64,000 nucleotides of DNA, taken from NCBI RefSeq assembly GCF_900110105.1, contig NZ_FOCL01000009.1, forward strand, positions 124,001-188,000, written 5' to 3'. The notes beneath the pieces were generated by a model. The model ran no database searches and had not been told where the DNA came from. It saw nothing but the letters and a program-made list of their open reading frames with translations. Below, piece by piece: positions 9,102 to 17,389 of this stretch. Source of the stretch: Mucilaginibacter gossypiicola (GTDB lineage: Bacteria; Bacteroidota; Bacteroidia; Sphingobacteriales; Sphingobacteriaceae). The translations under genes were made by a program, and so were the position numbers. Numbering within the stretch: position 1 is the stretch's first letter; the number at the start of each line of letters is the position of its first letter.

Positions 9102-9452
9102 TTATTTGGTGAATATCGATTCGATTACTTTTCCGGTATCGGGATCAATTATAAATTTAAACCCGCACCAATTAAATGAAACCAATTTCGGGTTTTGGGC
9201 TTCAACACTTATAAAAGGGCAATACCCTATAAGATCAAGATTTTCGCTCCTTTCAATTTGCCATAAAAGCTCACCGTTAAAATCTATGGCATATACATTC
9301 CGGTTAAACCTGATATTTCCCGAAACATCTAAAAGGACAATAATTTTGCCGTCGAATACCAAAGTATCCTGTACCGAAAAATCAAACTCAATGAATTTTC
9401 CGGTTTCAAAAATTATCTTCTGTTGATCTACACGATAGCTTCCTACATTCAT
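9102..9452 (-). CDS. orphan protein, unknown function
   Basis: 116-residue protein with no family I recognise. The visible sequence suggests beta strands (VYAIDFNGELLWQIER resembles a beta-propeller or NHL-like blade; FIIDPDTGKVIE could be another). The frame stays open upstream to 9542, but those codons lie in repeat copy B, so I place the start at the ATG at 9452. It lacks a signal peptide in this form, so it may be the C-terminal part of an older, longer gene whose 5' end was replaced by the repeat. It is followed by repeat copy A. Confidence 0.5.
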   Translation of the reverse strand: MNVGSYRVDQQKIIFETGKFIEFDFSVQDTLVFDGKIIVLLDVSGNIRFNRNVYAIDFNGELLWQIERSENLDLIGYCPFISVEAQNPKLVSFNWCGFKFIIDPDTGKVIESIFTK

Positions 9453-9464
9453 AAATCGTTTTTT

Positions 9465-9530
9465 GGTCGAAGTTACGCTATCGTTAAATTTCGGCCAGAA
9501 AACAATAGAAACATTCTGCTTCCGCGGATT
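9465..9530. repeat. interspersed repeat, divergent copy B
   Basis: Shares GGTCGAAGTT, a GCTATCG core, and ACATTCTGCTTCCGCGGATT with copies A and C but differs elsewhere. It keeps one arm only of the GGAAGCA/TGCTTCC hairpin. It lies immediately upstream of the orphan gene ending at 9102 and downstream of the lipoprotein gene at 9616-10158. Confidence 0.6.
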
Positions 9531-9615
9531 GTCCGCCGCCACTGAGCTTTATCCAATTTTAGTAATCTTCATCAAAATTTAAGTTATCCTCAATTTGTTG
9601 AATAGAAAACAGCTT

Positions 9616-10158
9616 TCAATTATCTATCTTCAGAACATCAATTACCTTCGTTAAATTCGTATCCAAAACGAACATTGTTTGATGCAATCCTAATGCGCCG
9701 AATCCGTTTTTTGCTCGATAAGTATGGACAACAGCTAAACCATTGTATTTAGGTTTGAACGACCTTTCAATCTCTATAGCTTTTTTCCCTTCTGCCAGCA
9801 TAGCATCAGAAAAGTATTTATTCATTTTCAAAAAGTACTTTACCCTTTGCGGAGATAAATCACTGTAACCATCAAAATCAGGGTTCTTACTTTTCCACAA
9901 TGTAAACTGAACTTCTATACTATCTTTTTTTGCCTTTGCTCTGTTATAGTCAGGATCATCTGTTAAAATAGAATAATTAGAATCTATTTTACTGAATTCG
10001 ACGCTCTCGTAGCTATGAGGATCATTCAACGTCTTTTGTAGATAATCATTGACTAATTGTTTCACTTTTTGTTCTCTGGTCTTATTACAAGCTGCCAATG
10101 AGAAAATAAAAATAAATGAAGCAATCCAGAATATTTTTTTGATAAGATTAGGATTCAT
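9616..10158 (-). CDS. small lipoprotein, unknown function
   Basis: 180-residue predicted lipoprotein: hydrophobic signal (about 8-22) ending in lipobox SLAAC, then a helical, highly charged N-terminal part (VKQLVNDYLQKTLNDPHSYE) and a C-terminal part with VVHTYRAKNGFGALG and FVLDTNL. The pattern Y-L-x-x-T-L-N-D-P-x-S-Y-E resembles small lipoproteins often annotated as hypothetical in this family. It is flanked by repeat copies B and C and has no operon partner. Confidence 0.75.
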   Translation of the reverse strand: MNPNLIKKIFWIASFIFIFSLAACNKTREQKVKQLVNDYLQKTLNDPHSYESVEFSKIDSNYSILTDDPDYNRAKAKKDSIEVQFTLWKSKNPDFDGYSDLSPQRVKYFLKMNKYFSDAMLAEGKKAIEIERSFKPKYNGLAVVHTYRAKNGFGALGLHQTMFVLDTNLTKVIDVLKIDN

Positions 10159-10225
10159 ACTGTGATATTTCTCCTAAATATATATGAAAAGGTGTGATAA
10201 AGCAAACGATTCTCTACTTCTCTAT

Positions 10226-10300
10226 CACTGGTCGAAGTTTAGCGACAGCGCAACTTCGTCCTAAAACTATGGAAGCATCCTGCTTCCGCGGATTATCAAT
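10226..10300. repeat. 75-bp interspersed repeat, copy C
   Basis: Same length as copy A, with six substitutions, four of them preserving or swapping bases in loop or wobble positions. Both hairpins are kept (GAAGTT...AACTTC; GGAAGCA-tcc-TGCTTCC). A further hairpin-like stretch CAGGTTACGCTATCGCTAAACCTG follows at about 10344-10367, close to the 3' end of the kinase gene. Confidence 0.75.
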
Positions 10301-10390
10301 AGTACCACAGTCCAGTTTAGCTGAAAGCTTAACCTATTGTAGGTCCAGGTTACGCTATCGCTAAACCTGAACCAGCCATTTGTATTTGCT

Positions 10391-11278
10391 TTAAGCTTTC
10401 GGCTTTAAGCTGTGTTTTGCTAACAGCTCCAGCACATCATCTTCTGTTCCGGTAAAAGGGCCCGATGATTCTATTTTAAAACTGGCCATGGCAGCGGCAA
10501 ATTCACCTGCTTCCTGAAAACCTTTGCCTTTGGCGCGTTGGTATAAATACCCTGCCATATAAGTATCGCCACAACCGGTAGCATCAACTACTTCAACCGG
10601 TTTATAGGCCGGAATCTGATAGTAAACACCATCGGTATAAATAACTGATCCCATGCTGCCCAAAGTAACCACCACTTCGTTAACACCCCATTCGTTCAAA
10701 ACTTTAGCACCTTCATGGATATCAGTAATACCGGTGAGTACTTCCATTTCGTGCTCGTTCACTTTCAGGATATGGATATGTTGCAAGGCTTCGCGCTTTT
10801 CGGGCCAGTCGACAGCTACCACGTTTTTATCTTCCACTTTACGAAGGTAGCCCTGCGCATCAAGAGAGAGCTTTCCACGTTGAGCAAGGTCCTTTATAAA
10901 TTCTACCGAAATATCATCGGCCAGTAAAGGGCCTAAATGGTACACCCGGGACCGGATCTCATCCAATTGTTCGATTGTGAAAGGATCGGCCTTTTGGAGC
11001 ACGCGCTGAGTGCGGTGATCCTGGTTAACAGAGTAGATATTTTCAAAGTAAACCGTTTCGCCGCCTGTTGTTGCATGCACCTCGATACCCTTGCCGCGGA
11101 GCTTTTCAACCACCGGCATTTCGCTCAAAGCAAGCGAAGTAACCAGTGTATAACTCACATCCATATTACGAATGGCGTTTGAAAAATAAAAAGAAGTACC
11201 GCCAGCCATGTGTTTCACCGCCTGCGGTGTCACCACTTTATCTAACGTAATATGCCCTACACAACAAATATCGTACAT
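10391..11278 (-). CDS. PfkB family sugar kinase
   Basis: 295-residue ribokinase/PfkB-family kinase that phosphorylates a sugar or sugar-like alcohol with ATP. The C-terminal signature VVDATGCGDTYMAGYL holds the anion hole and the catalytic Asp of GCGD; the N-terminal sugar-binding part includes GGTSFYFSNAIRNM. ILKVNEHEMEVLTG is the usual N-x-x-E motif. Length is typical. The substrate cannot be told from sequence; inositol, ribose or a nucleoside are all possible. The gene stands alone with its own promoter and a good ribosome binding site (AGGGGGA) before the ATG. Confidence 0.9.
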   Translation of the reverse strand: MYDICCVGHITLDKVVTPQAVKHMAGGTSFYFSNAIRNMDVSYTLVTSLALSEMPVVEKLRGKGIEVHATTGGETVYFENIYSVNQDHRTQRVLQKADPFTIEQLDEIRSRVYHLGPLLADDISVEFIKDLAQRGKLSLDAQGYLRKVEDKNVVAVDWPEKREALQHIHILKVNEHEMEVLTGITDIHEGAKVLNEWGVNEVVVTLGSMGSVIYTDGVYYQIPAYKPVEVVDATGCGDTYMAGYLYQRAKGKGFQEAGEFAAAMASFKIESSGPFTGTEDDVLELLAKHSLKPKA

Positions 11279-11330
11279 GAAATCCCCCTATTATGATTTG
11301 ATAATCAGCCTTTGTTATTAAAATAAACGG

Positions 11331-11360
11331 CAAATGTAAGAAATAGGATTTTGTGTACAA
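11331..11360 (-). promoter_or_regulatory. promoter of the PfkB gene
   Basis: On the minus strand TACATTTG (11331-11338) fits the TAnnTTTG -7 element, and TTG (11358-11360) lies 19 bases upstream. The predicted leader is about 45 bases. Confidence 0.55.
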
Positions 11361-11408
11361 GAAGTTATCTGTTTTGTGACTTAGTATTGAAGCATAAAAA
11401 CGGCAGAC

Positions 11409-12350
11409 TTATTTACTTCGGAGGGTTATTAAAAGCGCTGTAAGCATAAAATACCTTCCTAATCCTTCGTCTGATAATCCAGGCGTGGTATTATGCCTTG
11501 CTTCCCTTACCGCTTCGACATCTTCTGGTTTTAGTGCATTTGATGCTTGGCAGATAAAATCTCCGTCGTATGATGAGGCGTTTAGTTTTCGAAGTGCATC
11601 TGCTCTTGTTATTACATTTTTACAAGCTGTTTTTATATTAAAATTCTGTTTGTCTTTCAAGATGAAATTAGATACAGAATCAGGCAGCTCTTTATTTTGG
11701 ATCAAGTGATTTACTAAACTATCGCCTTTGGGCGTTGATATGATATTTAATACAACCGCAGCATTATGTTTACCGGTTGAATTGCCGTTAGCAATAATAT
11801 TAAACAAACTTTTTTCGGCCTTATCAGCACTCATGGTGTTATAAAGGAACAAACCGGCATCTATGGCATTAAGCGTTATAGCATGTTGAGTTAAGCTAAC
11901 ATGGGCGTTTGGATAGCTGAGCAGCTTTTCGGCTAAGGCACTTATATCATTCCCTTTTTTGCCCAGGAAAAAACTCAATTGCACATAAGGTTCAAGGTCA
12001 AGATCTTCAAGATTACTTTTTTTAACACCCTCTAAGACGACGCTTTGATATTCTTTTGTTTCATCAAGTGAAAGCAATAGTGATGAAGCATCAAAGCAAA
12101 AGTATGAATCATTGTTTTCTGCCAGGATCAGATTTTTCAAGCACAGCGCCGCTTCTTTTTTATCGCTTTTGGCTAAATCCCAAAACTTATCCAGCTGTGC
12201 TGATTTGGCTTCTCTCTGTGCCTGGCTAAGCGACTTTGGCTTAAAACCATAACACTCATGTTTTAGCTTTGTTATTTTTTCGCAAAATGTTTGCGCCTGA
12301 ACAGTTAATGTAATTACGGATAATAAAATGGTTAGTAAAGGTTTGATCAT
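11409..12350 (-). CDS. exported protein, unknown function
   Basis: 313 residues with a signal peptide (1-19, cleavage after VQAQ) and otherwise mostly alpha-helical sequence, consistent with a helical-repeat (HEAT- or TPR-like) fold; alternating Leu-rich helices run from about 40 to 290. It has paired cysteines early (CEK...HECYG) and more later (CLKN, CFDAS, CKNV, CQAS). I do not recognise a family. It is monocistronic: the kinase promoter lies downstream and a 54-base gap upstream separates it from the glycosyltransferase gene. Confidence 0.75.
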   Translation of the reverse strand: MIKPLLTILLSVITLTVQAQTFCEKITKLKHECYGFKPKSLSQAQREAKSAQLDKFWDLAKSDKKEAALCLKNLILAENNDSYFCFDASSLLLSLDETKEYQSVVLEGVKKSNLEDLDLEPYVQLSFFLGKKGNDISALAEKLLSYPNAHVSLTQHAITLNAIDAGLFLYNTMSADKAEKSLFNIIANGNSTGKHNAAVVLNIISTPKGDSLVNHLIQNKELPDSVSNFILKDKQNFNIKTACKNVITRADALRKLNASSYDGDFICQASNALKPEDVEAVREARHNTTPGLSDEGLGRYFMLTALLITLRSK

Positions 12351-12404
12351 GTGTAAGGTGTAAGGTTTAAAAGTTAAATATATAACATTTAATAAAAACC
12401 CGAA

Positions 12405-13571
12405 CTATCTCACCTCATTCAATGCATCTGCACCAGCCATTTCGGCCAGGTCATCAAAATATGCAGATGCCAGACACTCCCAGCTTAATCGGCTGCTATA
12501 TTGCAGTCCTTCTTCAATAAATTGTTCTCTCAGGCTATTGCTTTTAAGCAGTAATTCAATCCGTTCAACGTAGCAGTTTGCGTTGTATGGTTCGCATTTA
12601 AAACCATTGATGCCTTGTTCTATAAAATCTTTTGAACCGCCGCCGTTTGCTATAACACAAGGTAACCCAGATGCCATGGCCTCGAGTACTACGTTACCGT
12701 AAGCCTCAGATACCGACGGAAACAGGAACAGGGTCGACGATGCGTATAAAACCGAAAGCATTTTATGATCTACCTTACCTGTAAAAATCGCCTTGGGCAT
12801 CTTTGCTTCACAGGCCTTGCGCGCAACGCCGTCGCCGGCAATTATGAAGTTAACTTTGGGGTGCCGATCCTGTATTATTGCATAAATCTCAAACAAGGTC
12901 TCCAGGTTTTTTTCCCAAACCAAGCGGCTCGCAAATAAAATAGTTGGGCTATCATTTCCCGTTATTGGGCGCAGGCTTTTTTTATGCCCCGGTGAAAACA
13001 AATTGGTATCTATTCCCCTTTGCCATAGCTTCATGCGATAGGTGTCAACGCCCATATCAATTAGCTCATCCTTCATAGTACCAGAAGGCACATATATCTG
13101 ATCGCACTGGTTATAGAAAACCTTATGACTCTCGGCCATGATCTGCTTAACCTTATTGATCAGAAAAGGAGTGTGTTTCAGGTAATAATCGATGTAGGAA
13201 ATAAAATGGGTATGGTATATGCTCATAACAGGCAAGCCTTGCTGGGTAGCATATTTCAACGCAAAATTGCCTAAAAGCGATGGCGTGGCAATGTGTATAA
13301 CATCAGGCGAAAAATTATCTATCTCTTCTTTTAGCTCGCTCATCACCAGGGCAGGTATCGCCATAGTGTAACCGGTGTTGATAGGCAACGTTAAAGCCGG
13401 AACTTTTAACGATTCGAACCCAGCTATACTATCCGGTCCGGCACCATAAACAAACAGAAACTCAAAAACATTACGGTCAATCCGGTTAATGAGCTGATAC
13501 ATGGTGCGTACCGCACCGTCAAAATCTTCAATAAGTATCTCGGCAAAGAATGCTACTTTGATCTTTTTCAT
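12405..13571 (-). CDS. GT4 family glycosyltransferase
   Basis: 388-residue retaining glycosyltransferase of family GT4 (GT-B fold). The N-terminal domain carries DGAVRTMYQLINRI and the acceptor-side HTHFISY motif; the C-terminal nucleotide-sugar domain holds ILFASRLVWEKN, FIIAGDGVAR and the E-x7-E region in SEAYGNVVLEAMASG. It resembles mannosyl- and diglucosyl-transferases such as PimB or AgtA that make glycolipids, but donor and acceptor are undetermined. It follows the PI-PLC-like gene by 22 bases, so the two are likely cotranscribed and may act on the same lipid or glycolipid. Confidence 0.9.
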   Translation of the reverse strand: MKKIKVAFFAEILIEDFDGAVRTMYQLINRIDRNVFEFLFVYGAGPDSIAGFESLKVPALTLPINTGYTMAIPALVMSELKEEIDNFSPDVIHIATPSLLGNFALKYATQQGLPVMSIYHTHFISYIDYYLKHTPFLINKVKQIMAESHKVFYNQCDQIYVPSGTMKDELIDMGVDTYRMKLWQRGIDTNLFSPGHKKSLRPITGNDSPTILFASRLVWEKNLETLFEIYAIIQDRHPKVNFIIAGDGVARKACEAKMPKAIFTGKVDHKMLSVLYASSTLFLFPSVSEAYGNVVLEAMASGLPCVIANGGGSKDFIEQGINGFKCEPYNANCYVERIELLLKSNSLREQFIEEGLQYSSRLSWECLASAYFDDLAEMAGADALNEVR

Positions 13572-13593
13572 CTTATTGACTGATTAGCGGTTA

Positions 13594-14442
13594 TTACTTT
13601 GTGTTCACCTTCGCATATCTTACAGGCTCCGGCCCCGTCATCAGGAACTCTCTTAATTCGGCTAATTTATCGGTGTTGATCAGGTCTACCTCACATTCAA
13701 GCAAGGCTTTCCATACTTCCTTGTTTTCGGGAGAAGCCCACAGGCGCACGCGTTTTTTATGGTGATGTGCCGCCGCTACATAATCACGCAGCAGTTGTTT
13801 CTGATCTTCAGGCATAGGGCCTTTACCTGTCCAGCTAATCAGGCGCGAATATTTGCAGCTGGCGGTTTTATAAACAGTGTTTGAAAGCGTATCTGTACGT
13901 ACCTGCATCAGGTCTTCATCGATAAAAGCATACCGCTGTTTTTGTGCCTGAAGCATTTTATAAGGCTTATTACCAGTTATAACAATGGTTACACTTCCTT
14001 CTGTTATTTCGCCGTTATTATAGCTCGAAAGCATTGGTGCGTAGCGCTTTAACACTTCCGACAACTTTGCATAAGTCTTTTCAGCGTCTGATTTAATATC
14101 GATCATTAGCGTAACAGGAGAAAGCGGATATACTACCTCCCTGTTTTTGCCTTCATAACAGTTAAACAATGGCTTTAAATAAAGCTGCTCCAGGGTACGT
14201 TTTTTTTGAAAAGCGGGCAGCATATGTGCAACCAGCAATTCGTCGTCGCGTAGGTAAATATCAGCCTCTACGTTTTGGAAGCCGTTATCCAAAGCATCAT
14301 ACAGCGGCCGGTTGTGCCAGTAATCATTGTGTGCGAAACCTTTGGAGAGGGGGTTATTTTGAGCCTGGCAGGTAATAGCTCTGAAGGTAAGGATAACAAA
14401 AAACAGAAATTTCAGGTGCTTGTGGCAAAATGCTGCTTGCAT
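13594..14442 (-). CDS. PI-PLC-like phosphodiesterase
   Basis: 282-residue exported member of the PI-PLC-like phosphodiesterase superfamily, near the AIM6/glycerophosphodiester group. Signal peptide (about 1-27), then KGFAHNDYWHNRPLYDAL, VEADIYLRDDELLVAH and LMIDIKSDAEKT give the His/Asn, Glu-x-Asp and Asp residues expected of the metal-dependent TIM barrel. IDEDLMQVR and ISWTGKGPMPEDQ are further markers of this subfamily. It likely hydrolyses a phosphodiester or glycan-lipid bond in the periplasm. A possible TAAATTTG promoter element lies at 14464-14471, but no -33 match is clear. Confidence 0.8.
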   Translation of the reverse strand: MQAAFCHKHLKFLFFVILTFRAITCQAQNNPLSKGFAHNDYWHNRPLYDALDNGFQNVEADIYLRDDELLVAHMLPAFQKKRTLEQLYLKPLFNCYEGKNREVVYPLSPVTLMIDIKSDAEKTYAKLSEVLKRYAPMLSSYNNGEITEGSVTIVITGNKPYKMLQAQKQRYAFIDEDLMQVRTDTLSNTVYKTASCKYSRLISWTGKGPMPEDQKQLLRDYVAAAHHHKKRVRLWASPENKEVWKALLECEVDLINTDKLAELREFLMTGPEPVRYAKVNTK

Positions 14443-14640
14443 CGTAATTTGTATTTGTTGCTACAAATTTACCCCTCCGATATGTACAGGCAGTTATGTC
14501 ATGGTAAAGTAAAAGCACTAAACGTTTTAATTTATTGTAAATGACTTAACATTTTCATCACATTAAAACATACAAATTGACACCTTCCGATTAAAGCGGA
14601 TTCACATTAAATAGGTATTTTATAAAGAAGTGTTAATAAG

Positions 14641-15528
14641 CTATAGAGCTTCGCCAAGGATCAATGCGGCAAGTTGCTGCCAATTAATAGCCTTTTCGGG
14701 AAGTGAAAACAGATTTGAGATAAGCATAAATACATCTTCTGCATTTTTGCCCTCCTGTCTTAAGTATTTGATGGACGTTGAGCCAGCCGACTTGGATAGC
14801 TTTTTGCCGTCTGCTTCAAGCAACAAAGGATGATGATAAAATACGATATCATTAAAAGCCTGCTTACCCAACACAGTTGCCAATTGAATTTGCGCCAGTG
14901 TTGATGCCCACAGGTCCTCTCCCCTCACAACCAGATCAACGCCATAAAGCAAATCATCAATAACCGAGGTGAGCTGATAGGCCGGGAAATCGTCTTTCTT
15001 GCGCACAACAAAATTTTCCATTTCGGCAGGCAGTTGTGTTTGGATGGTTGTACCATTATAACTTTTTACCTGTAAGGAAACCGCATTATCGGTACGTAAT
15101 CTCCAGCTTGCTTCCGGAGTACTTAACGGAATCTGTCTATTTAAACAAGTGCAGTTTCCGGCTTCGCTAAGCTGCTTACGCGAGCAGGTGCATGCAAAAA
15201 CAAAACCGCCGGCCGCTAACAGCTCAAGAGCCTCATTGTATTGCGCTATCCGGTGCATTTGTGAAAACCGCGCTTCGAATTCATCCGCGTCCTGCGGGCC
15301 TTCATCCCAGGGAATTTCCAGGAATCGTAGCGTATCAAAAATATCCGTTAAATATTCGCGGTTAACCCTTGCACGGTCGAGGTCATCAATCCTTAATAAA
15401 ATTTTAGCGCCATGTTTGCGGGCCAATGCTGCGGTGATGGAAAACGACAGAATATTGCCCACATGCAAAAACCCGCTCGGCGTTGGTGCAATGCGGGTTT
15501 TATTAAAATGTATAGGCGCGCCTGTCAA
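14641..15528 (-). CDS. gluQ: glutamyl-Q tRNA(Asp) synthetase
   Basis: 295-residue truncated class I glutamyl-tRNA synthetase paralogue that charges queuosine in tRNA-Asp with glutamate. The HIGH-type motif is PSGFLHVGN (about 17-25), the KMSKS-type motif is KKLSKS (about 239-244), and the zinc-binding insert has two C-x-C pairs, CTCS and CTCL (near 135-150). It ends soon after the catalytic core, lacking the anticodon-binding domain of full GluRS (about 470-500 aa), which separates it from gltX. Monocistronic. Confidence 0.85.
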   Translation of the reverse strand: MTGAPIHFNKTRIAPTPSGFLHVGNILSFSITAALARKHGAKILLRIDDLDRARVNREYLTDIFDTLRFLEIPWDEGPQDADEFEARFSQMHRIAQYNEALELLAAGGFVFACTCSRKQLSEAGNCTCLNRQIPLSTPEASWRLRTDNAVSLQVKSYNGTTIQTQLPAEMENFVVRKKDDFPAYQLTSVIDDLLYGVDLVVRGEDLWASTLAQIQLATVLGKQAFNDIVFYHHPLLLEADGKKLSKSAGSTSIKYLRQEGKNAEDVFMLISNLFSLPEKAINWQQLAALILGEAL

Positions 15529-15618
15529 TTGTTTTTATAATTGATGAACGCGCCAAGATACAAAAGCGACAGGCATCAGCCAATAGCGTCTTATATCGGA
15601 GGAAACAATTCTTGAATT

Positions 15619-15766
15619 AGGAGGCACCTACGGAGCCAAATTTCGTATTATAAATTCCCTATAAACACGATACTCCTCCGGAGTGCCAATCGCTTTCAAA
15701 CTCCGTAGGAGTACCATGTTTATCGCATAACGCAAACAAGAATCTTCGGCTCCGTAGGTGCCTCCT
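15619..15766. repeat. 148-bp palindromic repeat
   Basis: Perfect 19-bp inverted ends (15619-15637 AGGAGGCACCTACGGAGCC and its reverse complement at 15748-15766) enclose a second, nearly perfect inverted pair, ATAAACACGATACTCCT against AGGAGTACCATGTTTAT, and ACTCC...GGAGT palindromes. The whole forms a long hairpin. Elements built on CTCCGTAGGAG recur in this family as dispersed repeats. It ends 5 bases from the stop codon of the SDR gene and may also stop its transcript. Confidence 0.7.
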
Positions 15767-15770
15767 GATA

Positions 15771-16514
15771 CTATACCAGCAACGTACCTCCATCAACAAC
15801 TAAATTTATTCCGGTGCCAAAGCTTTGCTTCATCAGGTACACAAAAGCAAGGGCAACATCATCGGCATGGCCAACACGGCCGAGCAGTAATGTATTTTTT
15901 GCCCAATTGTAAAGCCCTTCTTTATCTTCGGCAGGCATGCTATCCCACAGGTTGGTGTCAATTACGCCGGGTATTACGGCGTTCACACGTATCGGAGCCA
16001 ATTCAACAGCCAGTGCCCTTACCAAACCTTCCATAGCACCACAAATACTGCTGGCTATTGACCAGCCCGCGGCGGGCCTTGTTCCCGCTGTGCCGCCGGT
16101 TAGGTTTACCGAGCCGCCATCATTAATGAACGGGGAGCCATATTTAACAGCAGCATAAGCCCCCCAGTAACGCAGGTTAAAGAACTTACGTGCAGCCTCA
16201 ATATCTGTTTGGTCGATATTATAAAGATTAAGATTTTCGGCGGCAGTATAAACCAGGTGATCGAACTTACCGGCCTCCTCAAAAAATGATTTTATATTTT
16301 CTTCGTTCGATAGATCCACAGCGTAGCCTTCGGCATCTTCAGGCAATTGACTTAATGCGTTATTGATCTTACTTTGATTACCTGAAACTATGACAACTTT
16401 AGCACCTTCGGCAGCGGCAGCTTTTGCTGTTGCAAAGCCTATACCTGTACTGCCACCCAATATAATTACCCGTTTGCCATTTAATGACGATTTACTTTCA
16501 ACTTGATTGTTCAT
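15771..16514 (-). CDS. atypical SDR family oxidoreductase
   Basis: 247-residue short-chain dehydrogenase/reductase fold. The NAD(P) motif is GGSTGIG (about 15-21). Where the catalytic YxxxK motif is expected the protein reads W-S-I-A-S (in GWSIASSICGAMEGL), so both Tyr and Lys are missing, while the rest of the fold (RALAVELAPIRVNAVIPG) is well kept. This matches an SDR subgroup with a GWxxxxxICGAxE motif. The start chosen is ATG 16514; the open frame extends to 16577 but the extra 21 residues do not look like SDR sequence. Substrate unknown. Confidence 0.85.
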   Translation of the reverse strand: MNNQVESKSSLNGKRVIILGGSTGIGFATAKAAAAEGAKVVIVSGNQSKINNALSQLPEDAEGYAVDLSNEENIKSFFEEAGKFDHLVYTAAENLNLYNIDQTDIEAARKFFNLRYWGAYAAVKYGSPFINDGGSVNLTGGTAGTRPAAGWSIASSICGAMEGLVRALAVELAPIRVNAVIPGVIDTNLWDSMPAEDKEGLYNWAKNTLLLGRVGHADDVALAFVYLMKQSFGTGINLVVDGGTLLV

Positions 16515-16591
16515 GATGTTTATTCTTTTTTTAGACACCACAAAGTTCCCACGCAAAAAACTCGTTCCACTTACCATTTGGTAAAAAGCGA

Positions 16592-16623
16592 TTGGTCTCC
16601 AGAATTTATAAATGCTAAATTTG
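16592..16623 (+). promoter_or_regulatory. promoter of the SMUG2-type gene
   Basis: TAAATTTG at 16616-16623 with TTG at 16592-16594 (21-base spacer). The ATG follows at 16628, only 5 bases after the -7 element, so the mRNA would be leaderless or nearly so. Confidence 0.55.
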
Positions 16624-16627
16624 AGTT

Positions 16628-17326
16628 ATGACACTTGCAGACCGGATTATCCAATTCAATGAGCAGCTAACCTACACCGGCGAGCCTTTACCCAAAGGCA
16701 TCCGTATCATGAACCCATTTAAGGAGCATCCGCAAACCATGCGTATTGTTGATGAGTTTTATCATAAATATTACAACGATAACCAGCAACGGCATATCAT
16801 TTTGGGCATTAACCCGGGCAGATTTGGCGGCGGCTTAACAGGCATCCCTTTTACGGATCCTAAACGATTAATCTCTGAGTGCCATATCAATTATGAAGGC
16901 AAAATGTCGCACGAGCCATCATCTGTATTTGTTTACGAGGTGATCAATGCCTTTGGCGGACCGGAGGCTTTTTATAAGCAGATCTATATTAACTCACCTT
17001 GTCCGCTGGGCTTTACCAGTATTGATGCCAACGGCAAGGAAAAGAATTATAATTACTACGATAGCAAGGAGTTAACCAAAGCCGTTTATCAGTTCATGAT
17101 CGAAAACATCCGTAAGCAGATTGCGCTGGGCATTAATACCGATAAATGTTTCTGTTTTGGCACCGGCAAGAATGAAACATTCCAGCGTAAGCTGAATGAT
17201 GAGTACCGTTTCTTCGGCGAGATCATAGCGCTGGAACATCCCCGTTTTATCATGCAATACAAAACGGCAAGTAAGCAATTTTACATTGATAAATATCTTG
17301 AAGCGTTTGGAAGTATTGCGGGGTAA
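16628..17326 (+). CDS. SMUG2-type uracil-DNA glycosylase
   Basis: 232-residue protein of the SMUG2 / DUF4918 branch of the uracil-DNA glycosylase superfamily, expected to excise damaged or deaminated bases. ILGINPGRFGGGLTGIPFTDP (about 58-78) carries the substrate-binding loop of SMUG-type enzymes with GINPG, and YINSPCPLGFT (about 121-131) follows; the C-terminal motif is LEHPRFIMQY with the expected His. No canonical UNG catalytic Asp is visible, as for SMUG enzymes with Asn at that place. Its promoter puts transcription start at or just beside the ATG. Confidence 0.85.
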   Translation: MTLADRIIQFNEQLTYTGEPLPKGIRIMNPFKEHPQTMRIVDEFYHKYYNDNQQRHIILGINPGRFGGGLTGIPFTDPKRLISECHINYEGKMSHEPSSVFVYEVINAFGGPEAFYKQIYINSPCPLGFTSIDANGKEKNYNYYDSKELTKAVYQFMIENIRKQIALGINTDKCFCFGTGKNETFQRKLNDEYRFFGEIIALEHPRFIMQYKTASKQFYIDKYLEAFGSIAG

Positions 17327-17389
17327 ATACTTACTTGTTTCAAGGCAAAACACTTATATTGTACGCTATAACCAATTGACCTGTAAGCC

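Noticed and set aside
16514..16577. Upstream start for the SDR gene
   Set aside because: The 21 extra residues do not resemble SDR N-termini, and the ATG at 16514 begins the normal fold.
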